From assembly GCA_902478455.1 (NCBI GenBank), contig CABSLJ010000052.1, positions 1 to 14,367 of the forward strand: DNA of 14,367 nt, written 5' to 3'. The DNA is from an uncultured Oscillospiraceae bacterium. Lineage in GTDB: Bacteria; Bacillota; Clostridia; Oscillospirales; Acutalibacteraceae. Positions 1 to 6,063 of this stretch are shown here, piece by piece (the first letter of the stretch is position 1; each line of letters begins with the position of its first letter). Position numbers and translations under genes: made by a program. A model generated the notes under the pieces. That model was not told the origin of the DNA and did not search any database. It saw only the letters and a program-made list of their open reading frames with translations.

Positions 1-227
1 CCGGCGGCGTGGCCACCTCCGCGCTGGAGATGAGCCAGAACAGCATGCGCCTGACCTGGGATTTTGACGAGGTCGACGCGCGGCTCAAGCAAATCATGGT
101 CAACATCTTCACACAGATGGCCGACGCGGCCGACAAGTACGGCGTGGACAAGAACTATGTTATCGGCGCAAATATCGCCGGTTTTACCAAGGTGGCAGAC
201 GCCATGCTGCAAAACGGCGTGGTTTAA
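1..227 (+). CDS. gdhA: NADP-type glutamate dehydrogenase, C-terminal end (partial)
   Basis: The gene enters from the left edge, in frame from base 3, and ends at TAA 225-227; about 74 C-terminal residues are present. The stretch beginning GGVATSALEMSQNS and continuing through MRLTW is the characteristic end of the NAD(P) domain of hexameric bacterial glutamate dehydrogenase, and the terminal helix with NYVIGANIAGF also matches that family. The enzyme makes glutamate from 2-oxoglutarate and ammonia in the cytoplasm. The catalytic N-terminal half lies outside the window. A strong terminator follows 33 bases after the stop, so this is the last gene of its transcript. The GTG at 9 is an internal valine, not a start. 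The NADP versus NAD preference is a family-based assumption. Confidence 0.93.
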   Translation, partial: GGVATSALEMSQNSMRLTWDFDEVDARLKQIMVNIFTQMADAADKYGVDKNYVIGANIAGFTKVADAMLQNGVV

Positions 228-260
228 GTCCTCCTTATGTTGGTCCCCATACCCTGAAAG

Positions 261-296
261 AAAAGCAGCGGGAATTTTTCCCGCTGCTTTTTATTT
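261..296. terminator. Bidirectional intrinsic terminator
   Basis: A perfect 12-bp stem (AAAAGCAGCGGG at 261-272, its complement at 280-291) encloses a 7-base loop. On the plus strand it runs into a T-rich tail and ends the gdhA transcript. On the minus strand the same stem ends in CTTTTCTTTC and can stop the convergent transcript from 341-1030. Confidence 0.9.
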
Positions 297-307
297 TCCC
301 ATGATTC

Positions 308-336
308 TCCGCAGTGGCGCGTGGCGCCGCTGCGGA
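308..336. other. GC-rich hairpin between convergent genes
   Basis: A 13-base arm (308-320) pairs with 324-336 around a 3-base loop; a single T-G pair is a wobble on the plus strand and a C-A mismatch on the minus strand. No T-run follows on either strand, so it is not a classic terminator. It lies between the stop of the PP-loop gene and the bidirectional terminator, where it might protect the 3' end of one transcript. Function not shown. Confidence 0.5.
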
Positions 337-340
337 AGCT

Positions 341-1030
341 TCATCGGATGCGAAGCTGATAAATACGCGCGCCCTTACCGGCCGAATCCGGCGCATATTC
401 CCGGCATTCCACGCCCTCTGTCTGAAACGCGACGGGCGTGCGGAACATTGGACCGTCAAAAACAAAGGTGTGGTACTCTCCATTTTCTCCGCACACATCC
501 GCCTGGGGCGGCAAAGCTCTGAGGAATTCGTCATCTAAAATCCGGCCGACAAACGACCCGTCGAGCACCGAACCGTCCACAGCGGTGACAACCGCCCGGA
601 ATCCCAGGTCAATGACCTCCCGCATCACCTGCTCCGGCGGCATTCCCCACAACGGGAAGGCCGCCCGGAGGCCGGAACCGCGCAGCTTTTCTTCGCGCCT
701 GCTTCTGACCTCCTGCAAAAAGATATCTCCATAAATCGCGGTATCGATTCCCTGCTGTTTCATTCGCTCCATCGCTTCCCGCATGGCAGCTCCATATTGT
801 GCGGGGGACATCCGAACGTCCCAGGAAAAAACAGTCAGCGGCAGACCCATGCTCTCCGCCTGCTTCCGGAGCAGTCCGGCGCTCACTCCATGCATGGACA
901 CCGCGTTGTGCGCACCGTCAACCGTGGTGAACAGGGCCGCAACATCAAACCGACCACTCTCCATCGCTTTGTACAGAGCCAGCGCCGAATCCTTGCCGCT
1001 GCTCCAATTGAAAAAGGCTCTCTGCCTCAT
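341..1030 (-). CDS. Dph6-like PP-loop ATP-binding protein (diphthine--ammonia ligase family)
   Basis: 229 residues. The N-terminus holds the PP-loop SSGKDS (residues 10-15) of adenine-nucleotide alpha-hydrolases, which bind ATP and form adenylated intermediates. The GENGEYHTFV motif at 181-190 and MHGV at 46-49 are typical of the Dph6/MJ0570-related family; the archaeal and eukaryotic members amidate diphthine on elongation factor 2. Bacteria lack diphthamide, so the substrate here is unknown and the family name should not be read as a function. Length is normal for a short bacterial member. The ATG at 1030 has an AGGAGG-type ribosome binding site (1038-1046). No clear promoter lies between it and the terminator at 1054-1092, so it may depend partly on read-through from the operon upstream. 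It is likely soluble and cytoplasmic. Confidence 0.88.
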   Translation of the reverse strand: MRQRAFFNWSSGKDSALALYKAMESGRFDVAALFTTVDGAHNAVSMHGVSAGLLRKQAESMGLPLTVFSWDVRMSPAQYGAAMREAMERMKQQGIDTAIYGDIFLQEVRSRREEKLRGSGLRAAFPLWGMPPEQVMREVIDLGFRAVVTAVDGSVLDGSFVGRILDDEFLRALPPQADVCGENGEYHTFVFDGPMFRTPVAFQTEGVECREYAPDSAGKGARIYQLRIR

Positions 1031-1053
1031 TGTACAGTTCTCCTCCTGTGATC

Positions 1054-1092
1054 TGATAAAAAAGGCGTCCCGTCGTTTTACAGGACGCCTTT
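1054..1092 (-). terminator. Intrinsic terminator of the surface-protein operon
   Basis: On the minus strand, AAAGGCGTCC (1083-1092) pairs perfectly with 1061-1070 across a 12-base loop and is followed by a run of seven Ts. It lies 30 bases past the stop of the lysozyme gene. It closes the 8442-to-1122 operon and precedes the ribosome binding site of the PP-loop gene. Confidence 0.88.
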
Positions 1093-1121
1093 GAGATCAT
1101 ATTTCTTGAAACAACGGACCT

Positions 1122-4100
1122 CTATTGCATACAGCTCGGCCTCGGGAAGTGGTACTTGTTGAGCTGGCCGTCCACAACGTAGTCCCCGTAGAGGAACATC
1201 TCCAGCTCGTCATACCGCCGCTTCAGCAAGCCTTCATAGCACTGGTTGCCGGCGTGATGCCAGACGATCATATCATTGATGAGGGCGTTGGCATTGACGT
1301 AGTTGAGGTCGCGGACAGCGCCGCCGCTCGAAGACAGCTGCAGATAGGTGGCGCTGCAATAGCCGATGGTGCCATTGGAGGTTTTCACCTTGTACCAGCC
1401 GACGGCGTCGGTCTTGGTTTCCAGCACGGTCACCTTGGTCCCCGTGGTCATCAGCAGAATCCCGTTGTACCCGGTCCCCGGGCCTTCGCGCAGCCAGAGG
1501 CTGGGCGAAGCGGTCACCGTGGCGGTCAGATCGCCCGCATTGGGGTCATAAGCGCCGAGCATATCGTCCCGCACATCAAAGGCCGCGTTGGGGTTGTTCC
1601 AATAATACGCGCCGATGTTGTAGGAAAAGCTGACCATGGCGTCGAACTGCTGCTGATTGAACCGGATCTGGTTGTTGAGGAGGAACTTGTTGACCTCCGT
1701 GGTATAGGCGCCGTTGTTGACCGTCTGCACCAGCAGCGCCCACGCCTCCTGCCGGGTAATGTTGTTGTAGATGAGAGCGCCGGCGCTGAAGGTATAGCCG
1801 TGACCGATGGTCGGCACCGACGAGCTGACCAGCGGGTCGTCGTACGCCTTTGAGATAAAGCCCTCGTTGGTGGCGATAAAGTCGATGACCGGGTCGCTGA
1901 CCAGGCGGCGTTCCAGGGCGGTGGTGGTCGTATCTTTACTTTGGGTTACAAAGGTGCTGGTTTCCTCATAGTCGGTGCTCATCACGCCGTTTTTGGAGGA
2001 ATAGGCCTTTACCTTGAAGGAACCGGCCTGATCCATCTTGACCGAACCCTTCCAGACGTAGGTGCCGCCGTCGGCCGTTTTGGAGGCGGCGTTGACCGTC
2101 TTGGTCTGGCCGTTGCCCAGGTCGATCACAAAGCGGACGCCGTCGCGCGTCTGGTCGGTGATGGCGACGAGGGTGACCGTGCCGCCGAGGGTGACAATGT
2201 TGGGCGACGCATAGGCAAAGCGAACCGCTTCGGCGTCGGTCACCGTCACCGTACAGGTGGCGGTGCGCAGGCCGGAGGAATCGCGCGCGGTGATGGTGGC
2301 CGTACCCTTTCCAACACCGAGGATATAGCCGTCCTCCACCGTGGCGACGGCGGGATTGCTCGTCGACCAATACACCGCCTTCCCGCCCGGCTGGGTGGTA
2401 GCGCGGATATAGAAAGTCTTGCCCTGGGGGACGGTGCCCGACGTGTGGGAAAGCTTAATGGAATCGACAGAGGGCGTTCCCGTGACGGTCACGGTAAACT
2501 GCGCCGTGCGGCCCGTGCCGTCCTGAGTGGTTGCCGTGATGGTGGCCGTTCCCGCGCTCACGGCGGTGACAACGCCGCTCGAGCTGACGGTAGCGACCTG
2601 CGCGTTGCTTGTGGTCCACTTGACCGATTGGTTCTGGGTCAGCGTGGTGGTCACGGTGGCTTTCAGCGTCTTGGTTTCTCCCGTCTTCAAAGTGGCGCTC
2701 GACGCATCCAGCCATACGTTGGTGGCGAGGATGTGCACCCATTCCGCGGAAGCATAGCCCGTTTTCTCCACGCCGTTTGCCGTAAAGCGGATTTCATACC
2801 AGCCGTCGGTGTCAAAATCGAGCACCGTCACCTTGTCAAACTCCTGAAGCTGCGCAATGAGGTCATAATTGGTGCCCGGCCCGCTGCGGATGTTGAGCAC
2901 CGTCGCAAAAACCGAGCCGGTCAGCGTATTCTTCGGAGCGGAGGAGGCGTAAAGCTTTTTCTGGGTTTCCACATCGGCGGTTCCCGTCACCGGAAGACCG
3001 GCCGCCTTCTGGAAGTCCTTGACCGCCAGCGTCGTGATATTGCCGTAGCCGCCGTCCACCGCTGTTGTAAAGTAGTGGAGCGATCTCAGCCGCTTTTGCA
3101 GGATGCGCACATTCTCTCCCGACATACCCGGACTGAGCGTCTCATATTCCTCCGGCTGTTCGTCCGGATTTTCGGGCGCGTCGGAGGCATACAGCCGTTC
3201 CAGCACCGCGTGGGTGGCCACGCCGTCCACCGGCGAAAGGCCGGCGACCGTCTGGAAAGTCTTGAGCGCCGCGAGGGTCGCGGCGTCAAAGACGCCGCTG
3301 GAGGCCCCCGTCAGGTAATGGAGGGCGCGCAGCCGGTCCTGCATTTTGGTGACGGCCGCTCCCTTATTGCCGGAACGCAGCTCAGCGTAGGTGGTTGTCT
3401 CTGTGGAAATCACCGACAAAAAGGCGGTACTGCAATAACCCTCCCTGCCGTCCGACAGTCTGACCTTCGCCCAGGCGGGATTGGATACGTCGGTCGCGGT
3501 CACTTGCGCGCCGTTTGCCAGTGTGGTCAGCACCGGGTAGGAAATGCCGGGGCCGGTTCGCACGTTGAGATAGGCCTTGGCAGTCCCGGTATGGGAAACG
3601 GTGGTCACCGTCGGATTGTCTATCACATTGGGGTCGGGCGGAGTGGGGGGCGTGATCGCCGTTTCCGTGATGGTCAGGTAGGCCGCATTCTTGCTGCAGT
3701 AGCCGACCGTCCCGTCCGAAAGTTCGATCTTGGCCCAGAGGGGGTTGCGGTTGTCCACAATATTCACGGTCGTGCCGGGCGGCAACGTCGTGAGGCTGCG
3801 GAAATCCGCGCCCGGACCGGAGCGGACACGCAGGTAGGTCTTCGTGGCGCCCGTGATCGCTTTATCGTCCGGCAGCTCGGCCGTCTGACCGAGATAGGCG
3901 CTCTTGACGTAACCCGTCCTGCCGTTTGCAAGGCTTACCCTGGACCACGCGGCGTCCGTCTGCTCCTGCACCGTGACCTGTGTGCCTGCGGGCAGGGAGG
4001 TCAGCGCCGTGTAAGACGCCCCGGGCCCGCTGCGCAGCTCGGTGGAAGAGGTCAGGACCGCCTTTTCATTCGCCGCCAGCGCCCGCATTCCACCCGGAAG

Positions 4101-4172
4101 GAGGATGCACAGCAGGCACAGACAAAAGAGAGCGGCAAAGCTGATCCCAATTTTTTTGACGCCTCTGGACAT
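1122..4172 (-). CDS. Secreted multidomain cell-wall hydrolase: SH3b, PG-binding, Big_2, GH24 lysozyme
   Basis: 1016 residues from ATG 4172, chosen because GGGGG at 4182-4186 sits 9 bases upstream; an upstream in-frame ATG at 4220 has no comparable site. A signal peptide (1-34) ends near ALAA. Then follow three SH3b domains (about 36-95, 100-165, 187-255; each with an R-S/T-GPG motif), two PG_binding_1 domains (265-335, 341-420), a fourth SH3b (429-485), two Big_2 Ig folds (484-650) and an Ig-like segment (650-755). The GH24 lysozyme domain (about 760-1000) shows the E-D-T triad pattern of T4 lysozyme: E770 in NEGF, D779 in AYDD, T788 in TIGHG. A fifth SH3b (about 880-945) interrupts this domain. 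It should cleave the MurNAc-GlcNAc bond outside the cell while the SH3b and PG-binding modules hold it on the wall. It has no dockerin, TM anchor or sortase signal. It is the last gene of its operon, 67 bases after the cohesin gene. Confidence 0.9.
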   Translation of the reverse strand: MSRGVKKIGISFAALFCLCLLCILLPGGMRALAANEKAVLTSSTELRSGPGASYTALTSLPAGTQVTVQEQTDAAWSRVSLANGRTGYVKSAYLGQTAELPDDKAITGATKTYLRVRSGPGADFRSLTTLPPGTTVNIVDNRNPLWAKIELSDGTVGYCSKNAAYLTITETAITPPTPPDPNVIDNPTVTTVSHTGTAKAYLNVRTGPGISYPVLTTLANGAQVTATDVSNPAWAKVRLSDGREGYCSTAFLSVISTETTTYAELRSGNKGAAVTKMQDRLRALHYLTGASSGVFDAATLAALKTFQTVAGLSPVDGVATHAVLERLYASDAPENPDEQPEEYETLSPGMSGENVRILQKRLRSLHYFTTAVDGGYGNITTLAVKDFQKAAGLPVTGTADVETQKKLYASSAPKNTLTGSVFATVLNIRSGPGTNYDLIAQLQEFDKVTVLDFDTDGWYEIRFTANGVEKTGYASAEWVHILATNVWLDASSATLKTGETKTLKATVTTTLTQNQSVKWTTSNAQVATVSSSGVVTAVSAGTATITATTQDGTGRTAQFTVTVTGTPSVDSIKLSHTSGTVPQGKTFYIRATTQPGGKAVYWSTSNPAVATVEDGYILGVGKGTATITARDSSGLRTATCTVTVTDAEAVRFAYASPNIVTLGGTVTLVAITDQTRDGVRFVIDLGNGQTKTVNAASKTADGGTYVWKGSVKMDQAGSFKVKAYSSKNGVMSTDYEETSTFVTQSKDTTTTALERRLVSDPVIDFIATNEGFISKAYDDPLVSSSVPTIGHGYTFSAGALIYNNITRQEAWALLVQTVNNGAYTTEVNKFLLNNQIRFNQQQFDAMVSFSYNIGAYYWNNPNAAFDVRDDMLGAYDPNAGDLTATVTASPSLWLREGPGTGYNGILLMTTGTKVTVLETKTDAVGWYKVKTSNGTIGYCSATYLQLSSSGGAVRDLNYVNANALINDMIVWHHAGNQCYEGLLKRRYDELEMFLYGDYVVDGQLNKYHFPRPSCMQ

Positions 4173-4239
4173 GGCGGTAAGCCCCCTTTCTTTTCGATTT
4201 TGATGATATCTTGCCGTCATACTGTTTCAACGCTTTCCG

Positions 4240-6027
4240 TCAGACCTTGCGGAAACGGTGCGGACCGGAGTCAAGCCTTCTCTCTTTTTTCCGCAGGTGA
4301 CGTTCGATCAGCCAGCGCAGCAGGAAGCCGAGTCCGCCGCCGATGAGCAGCACGCCCGCGCCGACGGCCGCCAGCAGCCAGAGAGGCGGATTGTTCTCCT
4401 CCGTCTGCTGCACGTCTCGCAGCGCATAGGGGACCGCGTCCTCCACCTCCGCGCCGGTGATGCCGAGTTCTCCGGCATAATCGCTGCGGAAGGAGACGAG
4501 ACCGTCCCCGCCGACCGCAACGTCCTGCTGCAGAAGGAGATAGCGGGCGTTTTCCGCGTCATAGCCGTAGAGCCGGACCGTCTCCCCGTCATTCAGGCCG
4601 GTTTTCATCAGCCAGAGCGCCTCAAAGGGCAGGGTTCCTGCACCGGCCGAAAAGGAGAAGAGTCCCTCCTTCCCCACGAGGTCGGCAAATTGCCCCTCCA
4701 GATCGCCGGGCATTCCGGGGGAGAAAACAACGCCGTCGGCAGGGATGGAGCCGATGTCGTAGCCGTTTATTCCAATGGTCACGCCCTCCGACAGGGTGAT
4801 GTACGCCTGTATCCAGGGATACTGCCTGAGCGCCTCCAGCAGAGGCGCGGTGAGGGTGGGATTGGCTTGCTGTGAAAAATCGGCAAAGAGGACCGAAAAA
4901 TCCTCCGCTTCTCCCTTTTTGCGGACGACCTCCAGAAGTTCCTCCGAATTCTTGGGCGCTTCGGGGAGATCGGCCTCGCCGTCTCCCTCGGGGTCGACCG
5001 CGCGCTTGGCAATGATCTTATACCGCTTTTTATCCCCGTTTTCCGCCGTGCAGGTGACAAGAATTTCGTTGTCCTGCCCGGCGAGGAGAGCTTCTCCCCC
5101 TTCGACCAGGACGGTGGCCTTGCCGTCGGTGGGGGTGGCGTCCACCGCGACCGACTCCACCTCATAGGGGAGCCAGACGACGTAACTTTCCTTGTCCTTG
5201 TCAAAGACCGGGGAAAGGATGCCGGGCTCAACGCTCAGGGCGGAGAGGGTATTGTCCCCGCTCGGCACATAGTTGGGGTCCTGCTCGCGCGTGACGGCGA
5301 TGGTGTAGGTCTTCTTGCTGCCGTTTTCCGCCGTGACCGTGATGTAGACGTTGGTGGTCGCGTCGGGCACAAGGGCGTTATTGGTGACAGCGACCTGCGC
5401 TTTCGCGTGGGAGGCCTTGGCGTTGATGCTCAGAGTGGAGACCGAATAGGGCACCTTGGCGGTGTAATAGGTGGTCGAACTGGAAAAATTCGGCGAAAAG
5501 ACCGCGTTGCCGATGGTGAGTGAGGAAAGGTTGTTGTCGCCCGATTTCGGTGTGGGCGGAGGGAGCGGCTCGGCGAGCTTGACCGAATAGGAGGCGCTCG
5601 CGTTAGAGCTGTTTGTGCCGTCGGTCATGACTACATTGGAGGCGGTCACCTGGACCGCCTTGCCCGCCGCCGCGTTGGCGTTGACCCGGAAGGTCAGCGT
5701 AAACAGGGTGGCCGAACCGTTGACCGGGTTGGTTTGTGTGGAATCAAACATTGTAAACCAACCGTTGCTCAGGGTGACGTTCCAGCCGCTGCGCTGGGAG
5801 ACGGGGCTGCCCACCAGGGTCAGCACCGAGGAATCGTAGCTGATCTGTCCCTCCACGCCGATGACGCCCGAGCAGTTGTTGACCGAAAAGGTCAGGGTGA
5901 TGGTATCCCCCGCGCGGACGGTCTGCGGGCCGGAAAGCCCCGCGCCCGCCGCCGAAGCGGTCAGCGGAATCATGACGACTAAGAGCAGCAGGGCGAGAAA
6001 CAGAGAAAGAATCCGTTTGGATTTCAC
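4240..6027 (-). CDS. Membrane-anchored cohesin protein with two cadherin-like domains
   Basis: 595 residues from GTG 6027, preceded by AGGTGG (6036-6041) at 8 bases; a GTG at 6039 would overlap that site. A signal peptide (about 1-27) ends in TASAA. Residues about 28-150 form a cohesin domain (GVEGQISYDSSVL, then LFTLTFRVN), the receptor half of cohesin-dockerin pairs. Two cadherin-like beta-sandwich domains (PF12733 type) span about 160-245 and 255-340, each with NxLSxLS/T near the start and a TAENG(S/D)KK stretch. Residues about 345-540 are an unrecognised extracellular segment. A helix at about 549-571 (LAAVGAGVLLIGGGLGFLL) and an Arg/Lys-rich tail anchor the protein with its C-terminus in the cytoplasm. 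Only one cohesin is present, so it is an anchor and not a scaffoldin. The gene for a dockerin protein ends 36 bases upstream, which makes that protein the likely partner. Confidence 0.88.
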   Translation of the reverse strand: MKSKRILSLFLALLLLVVMIPLTASAAGAGLSGPQTVRAGDTITLTFSVNNCSGVIGVEGQISYDSSVLTLVGSPVSQRSGWNVTLSNGWFTMFDSTQTNPVNGSATLFTLTFRVNANAAAGKAVQVTASNVVMTDGTNSSNASASYSVKLAEPLPPPTPKSGDNNLSSLTIGNAVFSPNFSSSTTYYTAKVPYSVSTLSINAKASHAKAQVAVTNNALVPDATTNVYITVTAENGSKKTYTIAVTREQDPNYVPSGDNTLSALSVEPGILSPVFDKDKESYVVWLPYEVESVAVDATPTDGKATVLVEGGEALLAGQDNEILVTCTAENGDKKRYKIIAKRAVDPEGDGEADLPEAPKNSEELLEVVRKKGEAEDFSVLFADFSQQANPTLTAPLLEALRQYPWIQAYITLSEGVTIGINGYDIGSIPADGVVFSPGMPGDLEGQFADLVGKEGLFSFSAGAGTLPFEALWLMKTGLNDGETVRLYGYDAENARYLLLQQDVAVGGDGLVSFRSDYAGELGITGAEVEDAVPYALRDVQQTEENNPPLWLLAAVGAGVLLIGGGLGFLLRWLIERHLRKKERRLDSGPHRFRKV

Positions 6028-6063
6028 AAGCAAAACCACCTAGCGTTTAATTGGAATCAGGAA

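Noticed and set aside
4173..4220. Upstream ATG for the lysozyme (16 extra residues)
   Set aside because: The extension places charged residues ahead of the signal peptide and lacks the good GGGGG ribosome site that precedes ATG 4172.
1941..4346. 801-codon plus-strand open frame opposite the lysozyme gene
   Set aside because: It is the antisense of a strong multidomain coding sequence; its Arg/Gly/His-rich translation has no domain, and no ribosome site precedes it.
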